A stretch of 64,000 bases of DNA from Thalassobaculum_A sp040219615 (GTDB lineage: Bacteria > Pseudomonadota > Alphaproteobacteria > Thalassobaculales > Thalassobaculaceae). The stretch is from assembly GCF_040219615.1 (NCBI RefSeq), contig NZ_JAVJSE010000010.1, positions 186,001 to 250,000 on the forward strand, read 5' to 3'. Shown piece after piece: positions 8,478-19,400 of this stretch. The translations under genes were made by a program, and so were the position numbers. Positions within the stretch are counted from its first letter, which is position 1. Each line of letters starts with the position of its first letter. The notes under the pieces were generated by a model that was not told the DNA's origin, searched no databases, and worked only from the letters and a program-made list of their open reading frames with translations.

Positions 8478-9107
8478 TCATCGTTTCGCGCCGCCGGCCG
8501 CCTTCTCGTCGACCGGCGCCTCGGCGAGTTGCCGCGCCTTGCTCTGATCCTGGGCGCGGAAGAAAGTGTAGGACAGCGTTATCGTGGTCACGCCGTCCAT
8601 CTTGCGATCGTCGGCCAGCGCCGGATCCAGGTAGAACGAGACCGGCATGTCGACGGTCTCGCCCGGGCGCAGCACCTGCTCGGTGAAGCAGAAGCAGTCG
8701 ATCTTGTCGAAGTACAGCCCGGACTTGTCCGGCGTCACGTTGAACGTCGCGGTCCCGACCAGGGTCTCCGACCCGGTGTTGGTGGCCTCGTAGAACGCCA
8801 GCCTGGTCTCGCCGACCTTCAGGGTCATCGAGCGCTGGACCGGCTTGAAGGTCCAGGGCAGTTCCGGGTTCACGTTGCTGTCGAACCGCACGGTCATGCT
8901 GCGGTCGAGCACCCGGTCGGCGCCCGCCGTCGCCACCTGGGTCGTGCCGCCGTAGCCGGTGACCCGGCAGAAGATCTCGTAGAGCGGGACCGACGCGTAG
9001 GCCATGCCGACCATGCCGAGCACCACGCCGGCCAGGATCCCCCCGGTCCGCAGGTTCCGGGCGCGCTGCACCCGGGTCTCGAGGTCGATGTCGTTCCCGC
9101 CGGCCAT
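8478..9107 (-). CDS. ctaG: Cytochrome c oxidase assembly protein CtaG (Cox11)
   Basis: 209 residues. One N-terminal membrane anchor (about residues 22-42, GGILAGVVLGMVGMAYASVP) is followed by a periplasmic copper domain with the Cox11 CFCF motif (DKIDCFCFTEQ). CtaG delivers copper to the CuB centre of subunit I. It starts four bases after the stop of the small CoxF-like gene, so it is tightly coupled. Another copper-binding Cys sits in YEIFCRVTGYGG just after the anchor, as in known Cox11. Confidence 0.96.
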   Translation of the reverse strand: MAGGNDIDLETRVQRARNLRTGGILAGVVLGMVGMAYASVPLYEIFCRVTGYGGTTQVATAGADRVLDRSMTVRFDSNVNPELPWTFKPVQRSMTLKVGETRLAFYEATNTGSETLVGTATFNVTPDKSGLYFDKIDCFCFTEQVLRPGETVDMPVSFYLDPALADDRKMDGVTTITLSYTFFRAQDQSKARQLAEAPVDEKAAGGAKR

Positions 9108-9111
9108 CGCC

Positions 9112-9258
9112 TCAGCCCATCCGCAGGATGGTGATGACGAAGAACAGGACGGCCAGCCCCAGGATCACCGCCAGGGTCGCCACGTTCTTGCGGCGCCGCG
9201 AGGCCCAGGGATCGTCACCTTCCGGGGTTGGCTTGCGTTGCTCAGCCACCGCGCTCAC
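9112..9258 (-). CDS. Small CoxF-like single-pass membrane protein of the oxidase operon
   Basis: 48 residues starting with GTG at 9258, which overlaps the ctaB stop codon by three bases (GTGA). It has a polar N-terminus (EQRKPTPEGDDPWASRRRKN) and one membrane helix (VATLAVILGLAVLFFVITIL). A small gene in exactly this place, between ctaB and ctaG, is common in alphaproteobacteria and is called CoxF or a small assembly protein. The position, the overlap and the charged-helix layout support it as a real gene although it is very short. Confidence 0.8.
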   Translation of the reverse strand: MSAVAEQRKPTPEGDDPWASRRRKNVATLAVILGLAVLFFVITILRMG

Positions 9259-10184
9259 CCCGCCACCCGGATGTCGATCAACAGCGCGCCGTACAGCGCG
9301 AACAGATAGAGAATGGAATACCCGAACAGCTGCTTGGCCGGCCGATGGTCGGCGTCGCTGCCGCGCCACACCCGGCCAGCGGCCAGCACGAACAGGCCGC
9401 CCAGCACCGCCGCGGCGACGCCGTAGCCGATGCCCGCGAAGCCGAGCAGCGCCGGCGCCACGCCAAGCGGGGCGAGCAGCACGGCGTAGATCATGATCTG
9501 CCGGCGGGTCTCGCGGTCGCCGGCGACCACCGGCAGCATCGGCACCCCGGCCCGCGCATAGTCGCCGCAGCGCCACAGCGCCAGCGCCCAGAAATGCGGC
9601 GGGGTCCACATGAAGATGATCGCGAACAGCACGATCGAGACGACCGAGACGTCGCCGGTCACCGCCGCCCAGCCGATCATCGGCGGGAACGCGCCGGCGG
9701 CGCCGCCGATCACGATGTTCTGCGGGGTGCGGCGCTTCAGCCACATGGTGTAGACGAAGACGTAGAAGCCGATGGTGCCGGCCAGCAGCGCGGCGGCCGC
9801 CCAGTTGATCGCCAGCCCCATCACCAGGACCGAGAAACCTGACAGCACGACGCCGAAGGCCAGCGCCTCGTCCGGGTTCATGCGCCCGGCCGGGATCGGC
9901 CGGCCCTGGGTCCGCTCCATGACCGCGTCGATGTCGCGGTCGTACCACATGTTGATGGCTCCCGACGCGCCGGCGCCGATGGCGATGCACAGCACCGCGA
10001 TCACCGCCAGCACCGGGTGCAGGTGCCCCGGGGCGACCGCCAGGCCGACGGCGCCGGTGAACACCACCAGCGACATGACCCGCGGCTTCAGCAGGGCGAC
10101 GTAGTCGGCGACCGAGGCCGTCCCGCCGGGGACGGCCTCGGAGCCTTCGTCGATCCGCACGATGTCGGCGGAGGTGTCGGTCAC
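9255..10184 (-). CDS. ctaB: Protoheme IX farnesyltransferase (heme O synthase)
   Basis: 309 residues with about nine hydrophobic segments; UbiA-type prenyltransferase. The first Asp-rich motif is in INMWYDRDIDAVMERTQGRP and the second region in TPPHFWALALW with the following loop. It makes heme O from heme b, the precursor of heme a. GTG start at 10184 with GAGAGG just upstream on the coding strand; 40 bases after ctaD. Confidence 0.96.
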   Translation of the reverse strand: MTDTSADIVRIDEGSEAVPGGTASVADYVALLKPRVMSLVVFTGAVGLAVAPGHLHPVLAVIAVLCIAIGAGASGAINMWYDRDIDAVMERTQGRPIPAGRMNPDEALAFGVVLSGFSVLVMGLAINWAAAALLAGTIGFYVFVYTMWLKRRTPQNIVIGGAAGAFPPMIGWAAVTGDVSVVSIVLFAIIFMWTPPHFWALALWRCGDYARAGVPMLPVVAGDRETRRQIMIYAVLLAPLGVAPALLGFAGIGYGVAAAVLGGLFVLAAGRVWRGSDADHRPAKQLFGYSILYLFALYGALLIDIRVAG

Positions 10185-10224
10185 GTCAGCAGCCTCTCGA
10201 CCCCTGGACCCGGGTTGCCCCGGA

Positions 10225-11850
10225 TCACTTCACGCGGGGCAGCTCTTCGAAGGTGTGGAACGGCGGCGGAGACGACAGGGTCCACTCGATGGTGGTGGCG
10301 CCCTCGCCCCACGGGTTCATCGCGGCCTTCCGCTTCTTCATGAACGCCTCGATCACCACCCAGAAGAAGATCAGGGTGCCGATACCGCCGATGTAGGCGC
10401 CGATCGAGGACACGTAGTTCCAGCCGGCGAGCGCATCCGGATAGTCGATGTAGCGCCGCGGCATGCCGGCCAGACCGAGGAAGTGCATCGGGAAGAACGT
10501 CAGGTTCACGCCGACGAACGTCACCCAGAAGTGCAGGCGGGCGAGGAAGCCGTTGTACTCGTACCCGGTCATCTTCGAGAACCAGTAGTAGAACCCGCAG
10601 AAGATGCCGAACACCGCGCCCAGCGACAGCACGTAGTGGAAGTGCGCGATCACGTAGTAGGTGTTGTGCAGGGCAAGGTCGACGCCGGCATTGGCCAGCA
10701 CCACGCCGGTCACGCCGCCGACCGTGAACAGGAAGATCAGGCCGATCGCCCAGATCATCGGGACCCGGAACTCGATCGAGCCGCCCCACATGGTGGCGAT
10801 CCACGAGAAGATCTTGATGCCGGTCGGCACCGCGATGACCATGGTCGCCGCCGTGAAGTAGGCGCGGGTGTCGACGTCCAGGCCGACCGTGTACATGTGG
10901 TGCGCCCACACCACGAACCCGACCACGCCGATCGCCACCATCGCGTAGGCCATCCCGAGGTAGCCGAACACCGGCTTCTTCGAGAACGTGCTGACCACCT
11001 GGCTGATGATGCCGAACGCCGGGAGGATCATGATGTAGACCTCCGGGTGGCCGAAGAACCAGAACAGGTGCAGGAACAGCACCGGGTCACCGCCGCCGGC
11101 CGGCTCGAAGAAGGCCGTGCCGAAGTTGCGGTCGGTCAGCAGCATGGTGATCGCGCCCGCCAGCACCGGCAGCGCCAGCAGCAGCAGGAACGCGGTGATC
11201 AGCATCGACCACACGAACAGCGGCATCTTGTGCAGGGTCATGCCCGGCGCGCGCATGTTGAAGATGGTCGTGATGAAGTTGGCGGCGCCCAGGATCGAGC
11301 CGGCACCGGCGAGGTGCAGCGAGAAGATCGCCAGGTCCATGGCCATGCCCGGGGTGCCGAGCTTGCCCGACAATGGCGGGTAGATCGTCCAGCCGACGCC
11401 GGCGCCGTTGGCGCCACCGGTGCCCTCGACGAACATCGACAGGACCAGCAGCAGCAGGGCCGGAACCAGCAGCCAGAACGAGATGTTGTTCATCCGCGGG
11501 AACGCCATGTCCGGCGCGCCGATCATGATCGGCACGAACCAGTTGCCGAAGCCGCCGATCAGCGCCGGCATGACCACGAAGAACACCATGATCAGGCCGT
11601 GGGCGGTGACGTAGACGTTCCAGACGTCGCCGTTCTCCATGAACTGCAGGCCGGGGCTCTGCAGTTCCATGCGCATGAAGATCGAGATGCCGCCGCCCAC
11701 GATGGCCGCGCACGCCGCGAACACCAGGTACAGCGTCCCGATGTCCTTGTGGTTGGTGGAGTACAGCCAGCGGCGTACGAAGCTCGTCGGCGCGCCGTGG
11801 TCGTCGTGCCCGTGCGCGTCGTGGCCGTGGGCGTGATCAGCGCTGCTCAT
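10225..11850 (-). CDS. ctaD: Cytochrome c oxidase subunit I (aa3 type)
   Basis: 541 residues, the catalytic subunit with about twelve membrane helices. The low-spin heme His is in VYVTAHGLIMVFF. The CuB His and cross-linked Tyr with the proton-channel Glu region are in WFFGHPEVYIMILP. The other CuB histidines are in VWAHHMYTVGLDVDTRAYF, and the heme a3 and heme a ligands are in HNTYYVIAHFHYVLSLG. The N-terminus is His-rich (ADHAHGHDAHGHDDHGA), which might bind metal. 18 bases separate it from ctaC. Confidence 0.98.
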   Translation of the reverse strand: MSSADHAHGHDAHGHDDHGAPTSFVRRWLYSTNHKDIGTLYLVFAACAAIVGGGISIFMRMELQSPGLQFMENGDVWNVYVTAHGLIMVFFVVMPALIGGFGNWFVPIMIGAPDMAFPRMNNISFWLLVPALLLLVLSMFVEGTGGANGAGVGWTIYPPLSGKLGTPGMAMDLAIFSLHLAGAGSILGAANFITTIFNMRAPGMTLHKMPLFVWSMLITAFLLLLALPVLAGAITMLLTDRNFGTAFFEPAGGGDPVLFLHLFWFFGHPEVYIMILPAFGIISQVVSTFSKKPVFGYLGMAYAMVAIGVVGFVVWAHHMYTVGLDVDTRAYFTAATMVIAVPTGIKIFSWIATMWGGSIEFRVPMIWAIGLIFLFTVGGVTGVVLANAGVDLALHNTYYVIAHFHYVLSLGAVFGIFCGFYYWFSKMTGYEYNGFLARLHFWVTFVGVNLTFFPMHFLGLAGMPRRYIDYPDALAGWNYVSSIGAYIGGIGTLIFFWVVIEAFMKKRKAAMNPWGEGATTIEWTLSSPPPFHTFEELPRVK

Positions 11851-11868
11851 CGTTCGGTCTCCGTTCGA

Positions 11869-12720
11869 TTACTTGGACGCGACCGCGGCCAGCCGGGGGC
11901 CGGCGCCGTCGACGTCCATCGCGAACTTGGTCTTGGCCTCGGCCAGCCAGGCGTCATAGGCCGGCTGCTCCATCGCCTCGACCACGATCGGCATGTAGGA
12001 GTGGTTGGTGCCGCAGATCTGGTTGCACTGCCCGTAGTACACGCCGGCCTTCTCGACCTGGAACCAGGTCTCGTTGATCCGACCCGGGGTGCCGTAGAGC
12101 TGGACGCCGAAGGATGGGATGAAGAACGAGTGCATCACGTCCGACGTGGTGATCAGCACCTGAACCTTCTTGCCGACCGGGACCACCATGCGGTTGTCCA
12201 CGTCGAGCAGCCGGATCTGGCCCTCCTTGAGGTCGGCCTCGGCGATCATGTTGCTGTCGAAGCTGATCGCCTGGTCCGGATACTCGTAGCTCCAGTACCA
12301 CTGATGCGCCTGGACCTTGACGGTCATGTCCGGATCGACCGCCCGGTCGGCGAAATACAGCAGCTTGAACGACGGGATCGCGATCACCACCAGGATCAGC
12401 ACCGGCAGGCCGGTCCACGCGATCTCCAGCAGCGTGTTGTGCGACGTCTTCGACGGCACCGGGTTCTTGCTGGCCCGGAACCGGAGGCACACATACACCA
12501 GCAGCGCCAACACGAAGACCGAGATCAACGTGATGATCACCAGCAGGAGGTTGTGCAGGTCATCGAGCCGGTCGTGAGTCGGCGTGACGCTGGCCTGCAT
12601 GCCGAGCTGCCATTCATACGGCCTGTCCGCCAGTGCCGTGGTCGCGGTGACGGCGAGCGAAGCCGCCGCCCAACCGATACGCCGCGCCCAAAACACGGCC
12701 AATCCGAGGATCCGATCCAT
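11869..12720 (-). CDS. ctaC: Cytochrome c oxidase subunit II
   Basis: 283 residues. An N-terminal hydrophobic leader (about 10-32) and two membrane helices are followed by the cupredoxin domain. The CuA site is complete: first His in SDVMHSFFIPSFG, then GQCNQICGTNHSYM with both cysteines, the bridging Glu position replaced by Gln-Ile as seen in many homologues, the second His and the Met. The WYWSYEYPD aromatic electron-entry patch is present. First gene of the operon; it accepts electrons from cytochrome c. No C-terminal heme c domain, so this is caa3-negative. Confidence 0.97.
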   Translation of the reverse strand: MDRILGLAVFWARRIGWAAASLAVTATTALADRPYEWQLGMQASVTPTHDRLDDLHNLLLVIITLISVFVLALLVYVCLRFRASKNPVPSKTSHNTLLEIAWTGLPVLILVVIAIPSFKLLYFADRAVDPDMTVKVQAHQWYWSYEYPDQAISFDSNMIAEADLKEGQIRLLDVDNRMVVPVGKKVQVLITTSDVMHSFFIPSFGVQLYGTPGRINETWFQVEKAGVYYGQCNQICGTNHSYMPIVVEAMEQPAYDAWLAEAKTKFAMDVDGAGPRLAAVASK

Positions 12721-13021
12721 CAGTCGGTCGTTCCCGTTGTCGTTGCTCTCGCCGCGCCCCCGCGGCGGGCTTGGTTATGACACCAACGCACGCCCTGTGC
12801 AACGCGGGGGAGGCAGCGTCGAGGCAAGCTAGAACGCTGGGAAAGCCTGGGCAAGCGGCCCTCACGCGGCATTCGGTCGCGCCGCCGACCGCCGCGCGGC
12901 CCGGCGTCGCGCGCGGCCGGACGGCCGCACGGCCGATCCGCCGTCGACTTCCGTGCCGACCGTCCCTATGTCAGGCTGACACAGCATCGCCCCGCCGGGC
13001 GCCCATGCCAGGAGCCGCTTC
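12721..13021. promoter_or_regulatory. Divergent promoter region of the oxidase operon and tldD
   Basis: A 301-base gene-free stretch. It holds a GCCGCG-CCCC-CGCGGC hairpin (12751-12766) that would lie in the leader of ctaC, and a TGTCAG-G-CTGACA palindrome (12969-12981) about 40 bases before tldD, the latter a candidate operator or hairpin. No convincing -35/-10 pair stands out by eye, and I see no coding sequence in it. Confidence 0.45.
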
Positions 13022-14455
<1,434 letters not shown>

Positions 14456-14613
14456 CGTCACGGCTGCCGCCCCGGCAACCTTGCCGCGCACAAAATAACG
14501 AGCTGAATAACCGCTGATTACATTCGCTACTCCATTCACTTTTACTTAAATCCTCCTGCGGCTTTCTCGCGTATCGGCTTAATCGACCGGCCGATCAGCG
14601 AGGGAGTGCCGTC

Positions 14614-14916
14614 GTGCAGTACATCGTCCCGATCCTGGTCGCGATCATGACCCTTGCGGTCGCCGCGGCATCGGCGACTGCCGTGCCGGCCGACCCCGAG
14701 GCCGGCGTCGCCGCGGTGTTCCCGCCGTGGTGGCAGCGCGAGCACGCGGCGGCCGCGGTCGCCGAGGCCGACGGCCTGATCGTCCGCGAGGGCGCGCTCC
14801 CGACCATCCTCGTCGTCCGACCCGGCCGTCCCGGCCTGGCCGAGCGCCTGCGCGCGCAGGGCGCGTTGCTGATCGTCGACCCGCTGGCCGCCCGCGGCTG
14901 TTTCGTTCCCGCCTGA
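14614..14916 (+). CDS. Small exported or membrane-anchored hypothetical protein
   Basis: 100 residues starting GTG at 14614 with AGGGAG upstream. A hydrophobic N-terminus (YIVPILVAIMTLAVAAASAT) looks like a signal peptide or anchor. The rest has FPPWWQREHAAAAVAEADGL and GALLIVDPLAARGCF, reading like a small periplasmic alpha/beta protein. It lies 25 bases before the chemoreceptor gene, so probably in the same operon. I do not recognise a named family. The 158 bases before it are comparatively AT-rich (around 14492-14560) and probably hold the promoter. Confidence 0.65.
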   Translation: MQYIVPILVAIMTLAVAAASATAVPADPEAGVAAVFPPWWQREHAAAAVAEADGLIVREGALPTILVVRPGRPGLAERLRAQGALLIVDPLAARGCFVPA

Positions 14917-14941
14917 TCCGCGGCAACGCAGGAGAATCCCG

Positions 14942-16399
14942 ATGTCCGAAATCGTCACCCTTCGCCGGCGGGCGACCGTCGCCCTCGCCATCTTCCTGGC
15001 CCTGCAGGTGCCGTTCTCGGCCGCCGTCGCGCTCAGCCTCGGCCGTGACCTGCTGCTGCCGGTCGGCGCGGTCGCGGTGGTGGCCGCGCTCGGCGGCGCG
15101 ATGGCGCGCTGGCGGCTCGACGATCCGGCGACCCGGATGACCCTGGCCGCCGGGCTGATGGGCGTGGTGTCGATCCTGGTGTTCCAGTTCGCCGGCCACC
15201 CCTGGCAGATCGACATGCACATGTACTACTTCGCCTGCCTCGCGATCCTGGCCGGCCTGACCGACTGGCGGGCGATCGTGGTCGCCACCGGCGTCGTCGC
15301 GGTCCATCACCTGTCGCTGAACTTCCTGCTGCCGGCCGCGGTGTTTCCGGACGGGTCCGACTTCGGGCGGGTTGTGCTGCACGCCGTGATCGTCGTCGTC
15401 GAGGCGGCGGTGCTGGTCTGGCTGACCTATCAGGTCGCCGCTGCCTTCGAGCAGTCGGCGGCAGCCCGGGCGCAGGCCGAGGCGGCCGAGGCCGAGCGCG
15501 CCGCGATCGTCGGACGCCAGCAGGAGCAGGAGCGGCACAGCGCCGAGCAGCGGCAGGCCGCCCTGCGCGAGACCGCGACGCAGCTGGAGGCCTCCATCGG
15601 GGCGATCTCCGAAACCGTCGCGGCCGCCGCCGAGGAACTGAACCGGACCTCGACCGCCCTGACCGACACCACCGGACGGGCCGGCGCGCGCTCCGAGGAA
15701 GTCGCGGCCACCACCCGCGGGGCCAGCGAACGGGCACGCGGCACCGAGGCCGAGGTCGACCGGCTGCGCGGCGCCATCGAGCAGATCAACCGGCAGGTCA
15801 ACGCTTCCGGCGAGATCACCCGCGATGCCGTCGAGCGGGCCCGCCAGACCGACGTGACCGTCGCCGGGCTGGCCGAGGCGGTGCACCGGATCGGCGACGT
15901 CCTCAACCTGATCAACGACATCGCCGAGCGCACCAACCTGCTGGCGCTGAACGCCACCATCGAGGCCGCACGGGCCGGCGACGCCGGGAAGGGCTTCGCG
16001 GTCGTGGCGTCGGAGGTCAAGGCGCTGTCCACCCAGACCGCCGAGGCGACCGACCGGATCGCCGGCGAGATCGCATCGATCCGCGACGAGTCGCAGGGGG
16101 CGGTCGAAGCGATCCGCGGCATCGCCGAGGCGGTCGGCCGGATCGACGAGGTGGCGCGCGAGACCGCCCGGTCGATCGACGAGCAGGCGGCGGCGACACG
16201 CCACATCGCCGGCGAGGTCCGCATGCTGGCCGAAAGCAGCAACAGCGCCGCCGAGGCCATCACCGAGGTCGCCCGCGAGACCCGCGAGAGCGGCTCCGCC
16301 GCGGAAGACGTGCGGCGCGCCAGCGAGGACCTGGCCCGCCACGCCGAGCAGCTGCACATGGAGACCACCAGCTTCGTCGCGCAGGTGCGGTCGGCCTGA
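14942..16399 (+). CDS. Methyl-accepting chemotaxis protein with membrane-embedded N-terminus
   Basis: 485 residues. The first 170 form about six hydrophobic segments with almost no periplasmic loop; conserved-looking residues there include HMYYFACLAILAGLTDWRA and VHHLSLNFLLPA. A coiled-coil signalling region follows, with the receptor hairpin tip IAERTNLLALNATIEAARAG near residues 325-345 and GFAVVASEVKALS. No HAMP domain is evident. It should signal to CheA/CheW at the inner membrane. The ligand, if any, would be sensed within the membrane (for example redox or energy state), which is inference. No other che gene is in the window. Confidence 0.92.
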   Translation: MSEIVTLRRRATVALAIFLALQVPFSAAVALSLGRDLLLPVGAVAVVAALGGAMARWRLDDPATRMTLAAGLMGVVSILVFQFAGHPWQIDMHMYYFACLAILAGLTDWRAIVVATGVVAVHHLSLNFLLPAAVFPDGSDFGRVVLHAVIVVVEAAVLVWLTYQVAAAFEQSAAARAQAEAAEAERAAIVGRQQEQERHSAEQRQAALRETATQLEASIGAISETVAAAAEELNRTSTALTDTTGRAGARSEEVAATTRGASERARGTEAEVDRLRGAIEQINRQVNASGEITRDAVERARQTDVTVAGLAEAVHRIGDVLNLINDIAERTNLLALNATIEAARAGDAGKGFAVVASEVKALSTQTAEATDRIAGEIASIRDESQGAVEAIRGIAEAVGRIDEVARETARSIDEQAAATRHIAGEVRMLAESSNSAAEAITEVARETRESGSAAEDVRRASEDLARHAEQLHMETTSFVAQVRSA

Positions 16400-16405
16400 C
16401 CGCCC

Positions 16406-19400
16406 TCAGACCGCCGGCCGCCGCTCCTGCGGCGGAACTGCCAGCAGGCGGTCGACCTCGGCCCGGGTCCTGGCGACCGCCGCCTGCTTGACCGGCCCGT
16501 AGCCACGGATCTCCAGCGGCGCCCGGGCCAGCGCCAGCAGGGTCGCCCGGTCGCCGGTCGGCAGCCGCGCCAGCACGGTCTCGACCAGGTCCTCGTACCA
16601 GCCGATCAGGTCGCGCTCCATGCGCCGCTCGGCGGTATGGCCGAACGGGTCGAACGGCGTGCCGCGCAGCCGCCGGAGCTTCGCCAGCAGCCGCATCGGC
16701 CACTGGATCCAAGGCCCGAACGCCCGCTTGCGCGGCCGGCCGCGGGCGTCCTTCGGCCCCGGCAGCAGCGGCGGCGCCAGGTGGTAGCGGACCGTGAAGT
16801 CGCCTTCGAACTGCCGGTCGAGCTCGGCGCGGAACCCGGTCTCCATATGCAGCCGGGCGACCTCGTACTCGTCCTTGTAGGCCATCAGCCTGAACAGCGA
16901 CCGGGCGACCGCGTCGGCCAGCGCGCCGCCATATGCCGCCGGCTCGGCCGCCCGCACCCGGTCGACCAGGGCGCGGTAGCGGGCGGCCCAGGCGGCGTCC
17001 TGGTAGTCGCGCAGGAAGGTCTCGCGCCGGACGACGACCCGGTCGATGTCCTCGGGCCCTGACGGACGGTCGCCGGCGTCGGCGAACCCCGGCTCGACGC
17101 AGGCCAGCCGGCCGGCCGCGAAGGCGTTGCGGTTGGCTTCGACGGCGACGCCGTTCAGCTCGATCGCCCGGTCCAGCGCCGCCCGCGAGACCGGCACCAG
17201 CCCGCGCTGCCAGGCGAAGCCCAGCATCATGACGTTGGCATAGACCGCGTCGCCGAACAGCGCCTCGGCCAGCCGGTTGGCGTCGAGCGACGCGAGATTG
17301 TCGCGCCCGACCACGCCGGCGATGGCGTCCAGCCGGCCGCCGACCTGCAGGTCGGCGTCGCGCAGCCGCACCACGTCGCCGGTCGGCATCTCCGCGGTGT
17401 TGACCACGGCGCGGGTGCCCGGCCGGTAGGTTCCGGACGCCTTCGGCGACGAGGACACCACCGCGTCGCAGCCGATCAGCGCGTCGGCCCCGCCCTGGTC
17501 GATCCGCACCTGGTTGATGCGCCCGGGGGTGTCGGCCAGCCGGATGTAGCTCAGCACCGGCCCGAACTTCTGGGCGAAGCCGGTGAAGTCGAGCACCGAC
17601 GAGCCCTTGCCTTCGAGATGCGCCGCCATCGTGATCAGCGCCCCGACGGTGATCACGCCGGTGCCCCCGACGCCGGTGACCAGAAGGTCGTAGGGCTCGG
17701 CCAGACCCGGCAGCACCGGCTCCGGCAGCCCGGCCGCCCGGGCGACGTAGTCCTCCGCACCGACGACCCGCCTGCGCCGCGTGGCGCCCTCGACGGTCAC
17801 GAAGCTCGGGCAGAAGCCGTTCAGGCAGGAGAAGTCCTTGTTGCAGCTCGACAGGTTGATCTGCCGCTTGCGCCCCAGCGGGGTCTCCTTCGGCTCGACG
17901 CTCAGGCAGTTGGATTCCACCGAGCAGTCGCCGCATCCTTCGCACACCAGGTCGTTGATGACGGCGAATCGCTTCGGGTCATCCAGGGTGCCGCGCTTGC
18001 GCCGGCGGCGCTTCTCGGTGGCGCAGGTCTGCTCATAGATCAACACCGTGACGCCCTTCACTTCTCGCAGCTCGCGCTGCACGGCGTCGAGGTCCCCGCG
18101 ACCGTGGATCGTCAGCCCGGCCGGGAAATCGGCCTCGGCGAACTTCTCCGGAACGTCGGAGACCAGGGCGATGCGCCGCACCCCCTCGGCCCGCACGGTG
18201 TGGGCGACGGCATGGACGCTGAGCGGCCCGTCGACCGGCTGGCCGCCGGTCATGGCGACCGCGTCGTTGTACAGGATCTTGTAGGTGATGTTGGCGCCGG
18301 CCGCGATCGCCTGGCGGATCGCCATCGAGCCCGAGTGGTAGTAGGTGCCCTCCCCGAGGTTCTGGAAGACGTGACCGTTGCCGGTGAACCGGGACGAGGC
18401 CGCCCAGTTCACGCCCTCGCCGCCCATCTGGATCAGCGAGCTGGTGTCGCGGTCCATCCAGCTGGCCATGAAGTGGCAGCCGATGCCGGCCAGCGCCTTC
18501 GAGCCCTCGGGCACCCGGGTCGAGGTGTTGTGCGGACAGCCGGAGCAGAAATACGGGGTCCGGGTGGCCCCCGGAACCTGGATGACCCGGCCGCCGTCCG
18601 GCGCCAGCCGGGCCGCCCGCTCCGCCAGGTTCAGGCCCGGGAAAACCCGGTCCAGCCGCCCGGCCACGATCGGCGCCAGCAGCAGCGGCGACAGCTCGCC
18701 GGTCCACGGCACCAGCCGGGCGCCGTCCTCGTCGCGCTTGCCGACCATGCGCTCGGGCTTCGAACCCGGCCAGTCGTAGAAATACTCCTTGAACTGGCTC
18801 TCGATGATGCCGCGCTTCTCCTCGACCACCAGCACCTCGCGCTTGCCGCGCACGAAGTCGAGGGCGTCGCGGTGGTCGAGCGGCCACACCATGCCGATCT
18901 TGTAGACGTCGATTCCGATCCGCCGGCACTCGGCCTCGCCCAGGCCGAGCAGGCGCAGCGCCTCCATCAGGTCGAGATGGCCCTTGCCGGTGGTCACGAT
19001 GCCGAAGCGCGCGTCCGGCACCCGGTAGATGTGGCGGTCGATCGGGTTGGCGGCGGCGAACGCGAACACCGCGTTCTTCTTCGCCTCCATGCGCTCCTCG
19101 ATCTGCGGCCCCGGCAGGTCCGGCCAGCGGTAGTGCAGGCCGCCCGGCGGCGGCGCGAAGTCCGGCAGCGCGAACCGCCGCGGTGCCGGGATCTCGACCG
19201 AGGCCGCCGCCTCGACGGTCTCGGAGATCGCCTTGAAGCCGACCCACATGCCGGAGAACCGCGACAGCGCGTAGCCGTACTCGCCGAACGCCAGGTATTC
19301 CTCGACCGAGGCCGGGTTCAGGGTCGGCATGAACCACGCCATGAAGGCGACGTCCGACTGGTGCGGCATCGACGACGACACGCAGCCATGGTCGTCGCCG

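Noticed and set aside
10162..12780. Very long plus-strand open frame (about 870 codons) opposite the oxidase genes
   Set aside because: It is the antisense shadow of ctaC-ctaD-ctaB, rich in His, Arg, Asp and Gln with no domain, caused by the high GC third positions.
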